From: QHXN01 sp963785125
Lineage (GTDB): Bacteria; Acidobacteriota; Blastocatellia; Pyrinomonadales; Pyrinomonadaceae
DNA: 64,000 bases
NCBI GenBank assembly: GCA_963785125.1
Contig: CAWATU010000001.1
Span: forward strand, 248,001 to 312,000
Direction: 5' to 3'
In this document: in pieces, positions 54,170 to 62,065 of the stretch
Numbering within the stretch: position 1 is the first letter of the stretch
How the letters are laid out: each line of letters starts with the position of its first letter
Notes under the pieces: model-generated
Databases searched by the model: none
What the model was told of the DNA's origin: nothing
The model's input: only the letters and a program-made list of their open reading frames with translations
Program-made: the position numbers and the translations under genes

Positions 54170-55330
54170 ATGGCTTTCATGAACGATTCCGTTTTGGCGG
54201 GCGGACGCCCGACATGGGCCGAGATTGACCTCGATGCGCTGGCGTGGAACTTCCGCGCGATGTGCGAGCGCGTCGGCCCGGGCGTCAAGGTGATGGGCGT
54301 GGTGAAGGCCGATGCCTACGGGCACGGCGCCGCGGAGTGCGCGCGCAGGCTCGAAGCCGAGGGCGCGGAATGGTTCGGCGTGGCGACGCCGGAGGAGGGC
54401 TTCGCGCTCAGACGCGCGGGCGTCTCGCGGCCGGTGCTGAGCTTCGGCGGCTTCTGGGAGGGGCAGGCCGAGGCTTGCGTCGTTGAAGGGATTGTCCCGG
54501 TCGTCTACAGGCTCGACATGGCCGAGGCTTTCGACGCCGCGGCGCGCGCCGCCGGAGTCGTCGCCGACGTGCACGTCAAGGTTGACACGGGGATGGGCCG
54601 ACTCGGCGTGCGCTACGACGAGGCGGCGGAGTTGGCCGAACGCCTCCGTCGTTTTCGGAACATACGCGTTGATGGCCTGATGACTCACTTCGCCGCCGCC
54701 GACGAGCCGCGCCGCGACTGCTACACGACCGACCAGTTGTCACGCTTCCGCGAGGCCGTCGCGGCTTTCAGGTCGCGCGGGTTCAACCCCACCTACGAGC
54801 ACATGGCCAACTCCGCCGCCACCCTCGCGCACCCCGAGACGCGCGGCAACATGGTTCGACCCGGGGGCGTGCTCTACGGGCTCTGGCGCGACGTGCTGCC
54901 TCCGCTCACAGACGCTCTGGAGCTGCGACCCGTGATGTCACTGCGCACGCGCGTCACGCTGCTCAAGCAGGTGCACGCGGGCGAGACACTGGGCTACGGA
55001 TGCACGTACGAGGCCGCGCGCGAGATGACGGTGGCGACCGTTCCCGCGGGGTACGCCGACGGTTACGCGCGTGCGCTGTCGAACCGCGGTCGCGTCATCA
55101 TCAAGGGTGCGTACGCGCCGGTCGTCGGCCGGGTCTCGATGGACTTGACGCTGCTGGACGTGACGGGTGTTGAGGGCGTGCAGGTCGGCGAGCCTGTGAC
55201 GATGCTCGGCGCGGACGCGGGGCTGCTGCTCCCGGCGGAAGACCTCGCGCAGACGGCCGGCACGCTCTCCTACGAGATCACCTGCGGCGTCAGCGCGCGC
55301 GTCCCGCGCCGTTACGTGTCAGGCGCGTAA
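54170..55330 (+). CDS. alr: Alanine racemase
   Basis: Alr makes D-alanine for peptidoglycan with PLP. The protein is 386 aa from ATG 54170 (ATG 54179 is possible); upstream frame codes no recognisable sequence. The PLP Lys is in VVKADAYGHG (K46). Other landmarks are HVKVDTGMGRLGV, HMANSAATL, MVRPGGVLYG and the C-terminal beta-domain Tyr region VPAGYADGYARALSNRG and GRVSMDLTLLD. It is divergent from the SRPBCC gene. Confidence 0.96.
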   Translation: MAFMNDSVLAGGRPTWAEIDLDALAWNFRAMCERVGPGVKVMGVVKADAYGHGAAECARRLEAEGAEWFGVATPEEGFALRRAGVSRPVLSFGGFWEGQAEACVVEGIVPVVYRLDMAEAFDAAARAAGVVADVHVKVDTGMGRLGVRYDEAAELAERLRRFRNIRVDGLMTHFAAADEPRRDCYTTDQLSRFREAVAAFRSRGFNPTYEHMANSAATLAHPETRGNMVRPGGVLYGLWRDVLPPLTDALELRPVMSLRTRVTLLKQVHAGETLGYGCTYEAAREMTVATVPAGYADGYARALSNRGRVIIKGAYAPVVGRVSMDLTLLDVTGVEGVQVGEPVTMLGADAGLLLPAEDLAQTAGTLSYEITCGVSARVPRRYVSGA

Positions 55331-55355
55331 AGGGCAGTCCGAAAGCGCGAGAGAC

Positions 55356-55411
55356 AAAAAGGCGAACGCCGAACCGAAGTCCCTTCAACTTCGGTTCGGC
55401 GTTCGCCTTTT
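55356..55411. terminator. Bidirectional terminator between alr and a convergent gene
   Basis: A perfect 20-bp stem (55361-55380 with 55388-55407) with a 7-base loop, flanked by AAAAA (55356-55360) and TTTT (55408-55411). It works in both directions. Confidence 0.92.
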
Positions 55412-55434
55412 ATGAGTTCGAGTTGGCGTCGAAG

Positions 55435-55731
55435 CTACTGCACGCGCACGTCGCGGACGAACATGCCGATGTGCAGGTGCTCGAAGCTGGTGGCGGGGAG
55501 CCCGACGTGGTTGGTGCGCAGCACGCTGCCGGCGGGGACTATGACCAGAGTCTCCTGACTGCTGCCGTGCTCGCGGACGGTGATGGTGCGGGCGTTGCGG
55601 TCGATGCGGACGATGGCGCCGCTGATGGCGCGCTCCTTCGAGGTCTCGGACTTGGCGAAGACGCTCGACGAACCGGACACGAGAACCGCGACGATGCCGA
55701 AGCTCATGATTGCCTTATGAAGTCTCTTCAT
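55435..55731 (-). CDS. Small secreted beta-rich protein
   Basis: I do not recognise this 98-aa protein. ATG at 55731 has AGGAGAGG 5-12 bases upstream and gives a signal peptide (AIMSFGIVAVLVSGSSSVFA). The mature ~75 residues look like a small beta barrel (ISGAIVRIDRNARTITVREHG, ETLVIVPAGSVLRTN), in the style of DUF5666/OB-like exported proteins. That comparison is by pattern. It is a single gene convergent with alr. Confidence 0.65.
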   Translation of the reverse strand: MKRLHKAIMSFGIVAVLVSGSSSVFAKSETSKERAISGAIVRIDRNARTITVREHGSSQETLVIVPAGSVLRTNHVGLPATSFEHLHIGMFVRDVRVQ

Positions 55732-56039
55732 CACACCTCTCCTGTTTTTGACGCGTGCGCCGTGACGCACGCCTGCCCTGTATGATTGCGTTGTCGCCCC
55801 CGCGGGGCGCGCCCTTCAACCCTCGGCTCCCGACTGCTCGGAACCTGTCATCGGGTTCATTAACGCGAGGCTGCGCGTTGAAGTTCCGGCTGTTTGAAAA
55901 AAATAATCAGGGCGTGCAGAGCCGCGCGCGTCGAGCCGTGAAGATGCTCGACGCGCACGTCGAAGGAGGGAGCGCCGTCAGGTGTGGCCCGCGGCGTACG
56001 AACGGGGTGAGTCGTAGCGGTCGTCGTTAACGACGGTCT
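55732..56039. other. 308-base gap between two minus-strand genes
   Basis: It holds the upstream region of the small secreted gene and a 10-bp hairpin GCGCGTCGAG/CTCGACGCGC (55926-55956) with an 11-base loop. This may end the tonB transcript; an A run (55898 region) lies 25 bases beyond it. A short plus-strand frame is not convincing. Confidence 0.4.
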
Positions 56040-56861
56040 TTAGTGGAGGACGAAGTTGTATGTAATGCTTCCGGTGACCTTCACCGCCTCGCCGCCGAGG
56101 ACGGTCGGCGTGAAGCGCGCACGGTAGGCCGCCTGGACGGCCGCGCTCAGGAGGAGTGGATGTCCGTTCGTCGCCTTCGCGGAGAGGACGCGCCCCTGCT
56201 CGTCGATGACGATCTGGACGGCGACCGCCCCTTGCACGCCCGCGGCCTTCGCGATGGCGGGGTAGGGCGGCGCGGGCTTGTCAATCGCCTTGCTTGAGAT
56301 GAGCGAAGACGCGAGCCTGACGGGGCCCGTCTCCTGTCTGGGCGTCGGTGCGGGTTTCGGCGTCGGCACGGCCGCGGGCGGCGGCACCTCGACCTCCGTC
56401 ACCGTGGGGCCGCCGCCGACGGTCGAGCCGTGAAGCAGGCCGTTACTCGGAGGCCCGATGGGGCCGCCGGTCTCAATGGGCGTGAAGTTGCGGGGGCCGA
56501 GTGCGACGGCCTGGCCGGGGCGCGTCTCGGGCGTCTCGCGGCTCGCGACGCGTTCGGGGTAGGGCGTCTGCATCGAAATCTCGGTGCGCATGGCGATCTG
56601 GTTGGAGCGCGCAGGTGCCGCGGCGGCGCGCGGCTCCTCGCGGCGCGGCTCGACGCTGCGCGCTTCGGCGGGCGGGAAGCGCAGTATCGAGACAAGCTCG
56701 TAGTCCGGGTCGTAGTCGAGCCGAACGTTGTAGGCGTAGATGCTGCCGACGCCCGTCACGGCGAGCAGCAGACCGTAGAAGGCCGTGGTGGCGAGAAAGA
56801 ATCTTCCCCTGCGCTTGAGGTCGGCCGCGTGCGACCCCGACTCGATCAGGTTGCTGAACAT
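56040..56861 (-). CDS. TonB-like energy transducer
   Basis: This 273-aa protein begins at ATG 56861. A basic N-terminus (KRRGRFF) and one membrane helix (~22-44) are followed by a Pro-rich periplasmic stretch (~70-185, PPPAAVPTPKPAPTPR). The C-terminal TonB domain (~195-273) has KPAPPYPAIAKAAGVQGAVAV, IDEQGRVLSAKATNGHP and AAYRARFTPTVLGG. Such proteins couple proton-motive force to outer-membrane receptors. No ExbB/ExbD or receptor is adjacent. Confidence 0.88.
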   Translation of the reverse strand: MFSNLIESGSHAADLKRRGRFFLATTAFYGLLLAVTGVGSIYAYNVRLDYDPDYELVSILRFPPAEARSVEPRREEPRAAAAPARSNQIAMRTEISMQTPYPERVASRETPETRPGQAVALGPRNFTPIETGGPIGPPSNGLLHGSTVGGGPTVTEVEVPPPAAVPTPKPAPTPRQETGPVRLASSLISSKAIDKPAPPYPAIAKAAGVQGAVAVQIVIDEQGRVLSAKATNGHPLLLSAAVQAAYRARFTPTVLGGEAVKVTGSITYNFVLH

Positions 56862-57019
56862 CGTCTGTGTCCTCCATCGCGCCGGTGCCAACGGGTCGAG
56901 CGGGACTCTTCCATTTAGAAACCGCCGCGCAGCGCCGGTTCCGGAAAGTCCTTGAACTTTGAACTGCGACCCCATAGGATTGTCGTGCTTCAAACGCACG
57001 ACGGAGGGGGTGACGGCGG

Positions 57020-57328
57020 ATGGCGACCAGCAGCGAGTGGCACGAGGGCTACGAGGGGATGAGCGAGGAGACGCGAAACTTCTCGCGGGCATTGAAGTCT
57101 TTGCAGGAGGAACTGGAGGCGGTCGACTGGTACAACCAGCGGGTCGAGGCGACGAAGGACGACCAGCTCCGCCGCATCCTTGCGCACAACCGCGACGAAG
57201 AGATCGAGCACGCCATGATGGCGCTCGAATATCTCCGCCGCATGAACCCCGTCTTCGACAGACACATGCGCACCTACCTCTTCACCGAAGGCGACATTCT
57301 GGAGATCGAAGAGAAGTCAGAGGAGTGA
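57020..57328 (+). CDS. Encapsulated-ferritin-like (EncFtn) protein without cargo tail
   Basis: This 102-aa two-helix protein matches the EncFtn family, which dimerises to form a ferroxidase site. The pattern SEETRNFSRALKSLQEELEAVDWYNQR, with DEEIEHAMMALEYLRR after it, places the iron ligands at E31, E61 and H64, with W37/Y38. Known members are ~130-140 aa and end in a short peptide that targets them into an encapsulin shell. This one stops at EIEEKSEE, and no encapsulin gene lies nearby. A rubrerythrin-like free form is the alternative. An ArsC-like gene follows after 6 bases. Confidence 0.78.
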   Translation: MATSSEWHEGYEGMSEETRNFSRALKSLQEELEAVDWYNQRVEATKDDQLRRILAHNRDEEIEHAMMALEYLRRMNPVFDRHMRTYLFTEGDILEIEEKSEE

Positions 57329-57334
57329 GCTTCC

Positions 57335-57697
57335 TTGAATCTTATGGACGACAAGATAACTGTCTACGAGAAGCCGACCTGTACGAAGTGCCGCGAGGCC
57401 GACCGCCTGCTGCGCGAGAGCGGCGTGGACTTCGCGAAGGTCAACTACTACCTTGAGCCGATAGGTGAGGCCAAACTGCGCGAGCTGATCGCCAAGATGG
57501 GCATCGCGCCGCGCGAGCTTCTGCGGACGGGCGAGGCCGTCTATAAGGAACTCGAACTCGGCAAGCGAGAGCTTTCCGACGAAGAGCTGATACGCCTGAT
57601 GGCCGAGCACCCAGACCTCATCCAGCGTCCCATCGTCGAGCGCGGCGACCGCGCGGTGCTGGGGCGTCCGACGGAGAGAATCAAGGATTTGCTGTAG
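57335..57697 (+). CDS. ArsC/Spx-family protein
   Basis: This 120-aa thioredoxin-fold protein carries the CxxC motif PTCTKCREADRLL. The ArsC-type body is KVNYYLEPIGEAKLRELIAKMG, RELLRTGE, and HPDLIQRPIVERGDRAVLGRP. ArsC enzymes reduce arsenate, and YffB/Spx relatives act otherwise; the sequence alone does not decide. TTG at 57335 sits 9 bases after AGAGGAG; ATG at 57344 is the alternative. It is coupled closely to the EncFtn-like gene. Confidence 0.82.
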   Translation: MNLMDDKITVYEKPTCTKCREADRLLRESGVDFAKVNYYLEPIGEAKLRELIAKMGIAPRELLRTGEAVYKELELGKRELSDEELIRLMAEHPDLIQRPIVERGDRAVLGRPTERIKDLL

Positions 57698-57880
57698 AAA
57701 TAGCCCGAAAAACCCGTTCGGCCGCCGTCAGTTCGTGTCAAGCGAAGGGCGGCGGCCGTCGCACTTTATAAGGCTGAAGCGACCGCCGCGGGGTGATAAA
57801 ATATGTCGAACTTGGCGCGCGTGTTGATAAGGATAGTCGGCTTAACAGAGATGAATTTTAAGACAAGGAAGAGTTGAAAA

Positions 57881-59263
57881 GTGGCTAAGGCAACAGGGAC
57901 GGTTTACGTCTGTCAGAGCTGCGGGAAGCAGTCGAACAAGTGGCTGGGCAAGTGCCCTGACTGCGGCGAGTGGAACTCGTTCGTGGAGGAGAGGGCGAAG
58001 CTTGCGGCCGGCGCCTCGAAGGGGATGGCCGCGCGCGGCGGCTTCCGTCTGCGCGAGGTGAAGCCCGTCCGCTTCGGCGAGATCGAGTCGCAGGACGACG
58101 CGCGCGTCTCGTCGGGCGTGACGGAGTTCGACCGCGTGCTCGGCGGCGGCATCGTGCCGGGCAGTCTCATCCTCATCGGCGGCGACCCCGGCATCGGGAA
58201 GTCCACGCTGCTCCTACAGGTCGCCGACCAGTTGAGCCGGCAGAACCAGCGCGTGCTCTACGTCTCGGGCGAGGAGTCGGAGCGGCAGATCAAGATGCGC
58301 GGCGAACGGCTCGGCGTCGAGGCCGAGAACCTCTACCTTCTGCCGGAGACGAACCTCGAAAACATTCTCGACGAAGTGGAGCGGAACGAGCCGGGCATCA
58401 TCATCGTCGATTCGATACAGACAGTCTTCTCGTCGAAGATTGAGTCGGCGCCCGGCTCGGTCTCACAGGTGAGGGAGGTGGCGGGGCAGTTCTTGATGCT
58501 CGCGAAGAACCGCACCATCCCCGTCTTCCTCATCGGCCACGTCACGAAAGAGGGTTCGATTGCCGGCCCGAAGGCGCTCGAACACATCGTGGACACGGTG
58601 CTCTACTTCGAGGGCGAGCGCCACCACAACCACCGCATCGTGCGCGCGACGAAGAACCGCTTCGGCGCGGCCAACGAGCTGGGCGTCTTCGAGATGACCG
58701 GCGAGGGGCTCGTCCCCGTCGCCAACCCTTCGGAGATGTTCCTGCACGGCAGGCCGGAGAACGTGTCCGGCTCTGTCGTCTCGGCCTGCATGGAAGGCAC
58801 GCGCCCGATGCTCGTCGAGATTCAGGCGCTGGCCTCCGACTCGTCGTTCAACTACCCCGCGCGCACCGCCCAGGGCTTCGACACGAATCGTCTCACACTG
58901 CTGCTCGCAGTGCTGGCGAAACGGGTCGGGGTGGAGGGCCTGCTCAAGTCCGACGTGTTCCTTAACGTCGTCGGCGGTTTCGAGGTCGATGAGCCGGCCG
59001 CAGACCTCGGCGTCGTGGCCGCCGTCGTGTCGAGCTACCGGAACAGGGTGGTCGATCCGAAGACGGCCGTCTTCGGCGAAGTGGGTCTGACGGGCGAGGT
59101 GCGCGGCGCCATGCAGGCGCAGGCGCGCGCGCGTGAGGCGCAGGCGCTCGGCTTCAAGAAACTCGTCCTCCCGGCTTCGAACACCGCTGGGCTCGAACGA
59201 CTCCTCGGCGTCCGCGTCGTCGGCGTCCGTTCGGTCGAGGAGGCTCTGGACGAATTGTTCTAG
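57881..59263 (+). CDS. radA: DNA repair protein RadA
   Basis: RadA (460 aa) helps branch migration in recombination. A GTG start is used (GGAAGAG about 8 bases before). The N-terminal zinc finger (CQSCG and CPDCGEW) precedes Walker A GDPGIGKST, Walker B IIIVDSIQTV, the RadA-specific KNRFGA motif and a Lon-like C-terminal domain (AVFGEVGLTGEVRG). It heads radA-hyp-PIN/TRAM-ispD-ispF-pdp. Confidence 0.97.
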   Translation: MAKATGTVYVCQSCGKQSNKWLGKCPDCGEWNSFVEERAKLAAGASKGMAARGGFRLREVKPVRFGEIESQDDARVSSGVTEFDRVLGGGIVPGSLILIGGDPGIGKSTLLLQVADQLSRQNQRVLYVSGEESERQIKMRGERLGVEAENLYLLPETNLENILDEVERNEPGIIIVDSIQTVFSSKIESAPGSVSQVREVAGQFLMLAKNRTIPVFLIGHVTKEGSIAGPKALEHIVDTVLYFEGERHHNHRIVRATKNRFGAANELGVFEMTGEGLVPVANPSEMFLHGRPENVSGSVVSACMEGTRPMLVEIQALASDSSFNYPARTAQGFDTNRLTLLLAVLAKRVGVEGLLKSDVFLNVVGGFEVDEPAADLGVVAAVVSSYRNRVVDPKTAVFGEVGLTGEVRGAMQAQARAREAQALGFKKLVLPASNTAGLERLLGVRVVGVRSVEEALDELF

Positions 59264-59303
59264 AGAGTTTGAGGAATCATATTTAAAGCCAGGTGGAAAG
59301 AGC

Positions 59304-59576
59304 ATGTCGGTACATTTCATTCACGATCTGGGGCAGGAGTCTTTAATCAAACCGTACGCGCCGTTGGGCGCCGTGTGCGGCGTCGAGCTGCGGGAAGCGC
59401 ATGAGGTCGTCGCGCCCGAGTCGGAGGCGGACGTGTGTCCAGAGTGCCTCTCCTGGTCGAAGCGGAACAAGTATCAGAACCGCCGCTACGCGGTTGAGAT
59501 GAGCGCGGCGGCGTCCGCGTCCGGCCCCATTCAGGCGCTTGCGGGGCCTCAGATTTCGTCAGAGACAGACGCGTAA
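59304..59576 (+). CDS. Hypothetical CxxC protein, 90 aa
   Basis: I do not recognise this small protein. ATG at 59304 has AGGTGGAAAG 4-13 bases upstream. It has three Cys, one in GAVCGVEL and a pair in DVCPECLSWSKRNKYQN, which could bind zinc with His. The tail is Ala/Ser-rich. It lies between radA and the PIN-TRAM gene, which are neighbours in many bacteria, so this gene is an insertion into a conserved order. Confidence 0.62.
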   Translation: MSVHFIHDLGQESLIKPYAPLGAVCGVELREAHEVVAPESEADVCPECLSWSKRNKYQNRRYAVEMSAAASASGPIQALAGPQISSETDA

Positions 59577-59600
59577 AAAGGTGTTAATATCCTCGGCGTC

Positions 59601-60764
59601 ATGCGGACGAACACGGTTCTCATACGCCTCGTTTTCATAGGAATCCTCATCGGTGCGGGGTACTTGCTTGACCCAATCGGGCACGCGATGCCCGGCCGCA
59701 CGCACCTGTTCGCGGTTCCCACCCATTGCGTCTCGGCCATCCTCGCCCTCCTGATCGCGGGCATCATCATCCTCTTCGAGGTGCGCATCCAGCAGGCATC
59801 TCTGAAGACGTTGATCGGCGCCGCCATCGGGTCGATGTTGGGCATCGTCGGCGGCGTGCTGATCGGGTTCCTCATCAGCTATCAGGAGGCGAACGCCGTT
59901 CACCCTTCGACGAAGGTCTTCCTGACGCTCGCGCTGGCCTTCATCATGGCCTACATCGGGCTGATGGTCGGCGCGACGAAGGGCGACTACCTCGACCTCT
60001 CGGCGCTGGGCGGCATCTTCAGCGACAAGGCCACGCGCCGCGACGTGAAGATACTCGACACCTCCGTCATCATCGACGGGCGCATCGCCGACGTGGCCGA
60101 GACCGGTTTCCTCTCCGGCACCATCGTCGTCCCGCAGTTCATCCTCCGCGAGCTACAGCAGGTCGCAGACTCGCCCGACTCCTCCAAGCGCCAGCGCGGG
60201 CGTCGCGGGCTCGACATGCTCAACCGGCTCCAGTCGAACCCTTCGCTCGACATACAGGTCGTGGACACGGACTTCCCAGCGGTCAAAGAGGTTGACTTGA
60301 AGCTCCTTGAGCTGTCGAAGAGTCTGGACGGCGTGGTCGTCACGAACGACTTCAACCTCAACAAGGTGGCGCAGCTCCACGGCATACAGGTCCTGAACAT
60401 CAACGAGCTGGCGAACTCTCTGAAGCCCGTCGTGCTGCCCGGCGAGGCGATGCGCGTCTTCATCCTGAAGGAGGGCAAGGAGTACAACCAGGGTGTCGCG
60501 TACCTCGACGACGGGACGATGGTGGTGGTGGACAACGCACGGCGGATGATCGGCAAAAACGCAGACATCGCCGTCACCAGCGTCTTGCAGACGACCGCCG
60601 GCAAGATGATCTTCGGCCGCCTCTGGGAGGACTCCGAGAACGGCGGCCACCAGCGGGAGTCGCGTGACATACACAACACTCAACCGCCGCGCCGCACCTT
60701 CCAGCAGCGCGAGCCGCGCCAGCAGCACGCCCCCGTCCGCAGCGCGGAGCCGGAACAGTCTTAG
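59601..60764 (+). CDS. PIN-TRAM domain membrane protein (YacL-like)
   Basis: This 387-aa protein has four N-terminal membrane helices (~8-125). A PIN nuclease-fold domain follows (~145-275), with acidic residues in KILDTSVIIDGRIAD, QQVADSPDSSKRQRGRRGLD, and VVVTNDFNLNKVAQLHG. A TRAM domain (~290-350) and a Gln/Arg-rich tail end it. YacL-type proteins are thought to be membrane-tethered RNases. Neighbours radA, ispD and ispF fit the conserved Gram-positive-like order. Confidence 0.92.
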   Translation: MRTNTVLIRLVFIGILIGAGYLLDPIGHAMPGRTHLFAVPTHCVSAILALLIAGIIILFEVRIQQASLKTLIGAAIGSMLGIVGGVLIGFLISYQEANAVHPSTKVFLTLALAFIMAYIGLMVGATKGDYLDLSALGGIFSDKATRRDVKILDTSVIIDGRIADVAETGFLSGTIVVPQFILRELQQVADSPDSSKRQRGRRGLDMLNRLQSNPSLDIQVVDTDFPAVKEVDLKLLELSKSLDGVVVTNDFNLNKVAQLHGIQVLNINELANSLKPVVLPGEAMRVFILKEGKEYNQGVAYLDDGTMVVVDNARRMIGKNADIAVTSVLQTTAGKMIFGRLWEDSENGGHQRESRDIHNTQPPRRTFQQREPRQQHAPVRSAEPEQS

Positions 60765-60845
<81 letters not shown>

Positions 60846-60851
60846 AATGAC

Positions 60852-61544
60852 ATGAACGTAGCGATCATCGTCGCCGCCGGGCGGGGGAGCCGGGCGGGCG
60901 GCGCGCGGGCCAAGCAGTTCCGGGAACTCTCCGGCATCCCAATCATCATCCACACGCTCTCGCGTTTTGAGTTATGCGAGACGATCCGGGAGGCGGTCGT
61001 CGTCCTGCCCGTTGACGCGCGTGAGGAGTTCCTCGCGCTCGCCGCGGGGCACGGCCTGCGCAAGGTGACGCGCGCGGTCGCGGGCGGCGAGACGCGCGCC
61101 GAGTCGGTCTGGCGCGGCCTGCAAGCGCTCGAAGGCGAAGAGGTTGACGTGGTGGCCGTACACGACGGCGTGCGCCCCTTCGTCACTCCCGCGGAGATCG
61201 ACCGCACGGTGCGCGAGGCACAGGAGCACGGCGCCGCGGTGCTGGCCGCCCCCGCCGTCGAGACGATCAAGGAGGCCGAAGGAGGCCGCGTCGTGCGCAC
61301 GCTCGAACGCGCGCGACTGTGGCACGCGCAGACGCCGCAGTGCTTCAGCCTCGACCTGCTGCGCCGCGCCTACGAACAGCCCGGCGCGCTTCTGCCCGAC
61401 GTGACCGATTGTAGCGCGCTGGTCGAGCGCCTCGGCGAGACCGTCCGCCTCGTCGAAGGCGGCGCCGACAACATCAAGCTGACGACCCCGCGCGACTTCG
61501 CGATAGCCGAATATCTGGTGCACAAGTTCAGGTATCTGGGTTAA
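60852..61544 (+). CDS. ispD: 2-C-methyl-D-erythritol 4-phosphate cytidylyltransferase
   Basis: IspD (230 aa) makes CDP-ME in the MEP pathway. Motifs are VAIIVAAGRGSRAGGARAKQF (nucleotide loop), VAVHDGVRPFVTPAEI, AQTPQCFSLDLLRRAY and TDCSALVERLG. It is separated from the PIN-TRAM gene by a perfect palindrome, and ispF follows 44 bases later. Confidence 0.97.
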   Translation: MNVAIIVAAGRGSRAGGARAKQFRELSGIPIIIHTLSRFELCETIREAVVVLPVDAREEFLALAAGHGLRKVTRAVAGGETRAESVWRGLQALEGEEVDVVAVHDGVRPFVTPAEIDRTVREAQEHGAAVLAAPAVETIKEAEGGRVVRTLERARLWHAQTPQCFSLDLLRRAYEQPGALLPDVTDCSALVERLGETVRLVEGGADNIKLTTPRDFAIAEYLVHKFRYLG

Positions 61545-61588
61545 AGGCCCGCTTCCAACTTTGAGCTTTGAACTCGTCACTGTGAGCC

Positions 61589-62065
61589 ATGTTCAGAATC
61601 GGCATCGGGCACGACACGCACAGGCTGGCGGAGGGGCGGCCGCTCGTCCTCGGCGGCGTGACCGTCGAGTCGGAGCGCGGGGCGGAGGGGCACTCGGACG
61701 CTGACGCGCTGGCGCACGCGCTGACGGACGCGGTGCTCGGCGCGATGTGCGAGGGCGACATCGGGCAGCACTTTCCCGACAACGACCCACGTTGGCGTGG
61801 GGCTGACAGCCTGCAACTGCTCGCGCGCGTGATGTGGCTGGCGAGCGAGCGCGGCTACCGCGTCGTCAACGCCGATGCGACCGTGTTGATAGAGAGGCCG
61901 CGCCTGCGTCCGTACGTGCAGGAGATGCGGCAGAGGCTCGCCGAAGTGCTGGGCGTCGGCGTCGGCTGCGTCAGCGTCAAGGCCAAGTCGGGCGAAGGGC
62001 TCGACGCCGTCGGCGAGTGGCGCGCAGTCACCGTGCAGGCCATCGTCTTACTCGAACGTACATGA
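61589..62065 (+). CDS. ispF: 2-C-methyl-D-erythritol 2,4-cyclodiphosphate synthase
   Basis: IspF (158 aa) cyclises CDP-ME-2P. Motifs are RIGIGHDTHRLAEGRPL (metal His), GHSDADALAHALTDAVLGAM, DIGQHFPDNDPRW and the C-terminal VSVKAKSGEGLDAVG. It is separate from ispD here. The stop overlaps the next ATG by ATGA. Confidence 0.97.
   Translation: MFRIGIGHDTHRLAEGRPLVLGGVTVESERGAEGHSDADALAHALTDAVLGAMCEGDIGQHFPDNDPRWRGADSLQLLARVMWLASERGYRVVNADATVLIERPRLRPYVQEMRQRLAEVLGVGVGCVSVKAKSGEGLDAVGEWRAVTVQAIVLLERT

Noticed and set aside
55755..56030. 91-codon plus-strand frame in the gap before the TonB gene
   Set aside because: It has no Shine-Dalgarno, an Arg-rich unstructured composition and overlaps the leader of a minus-strand gene.
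61834..62061. Upstream extension of the nucleoside phosphorylase
   Set aside because: The extension is the out-of-frame shadow of ispF; the ATGA overlap and family N-terminus favour ATG 62062.
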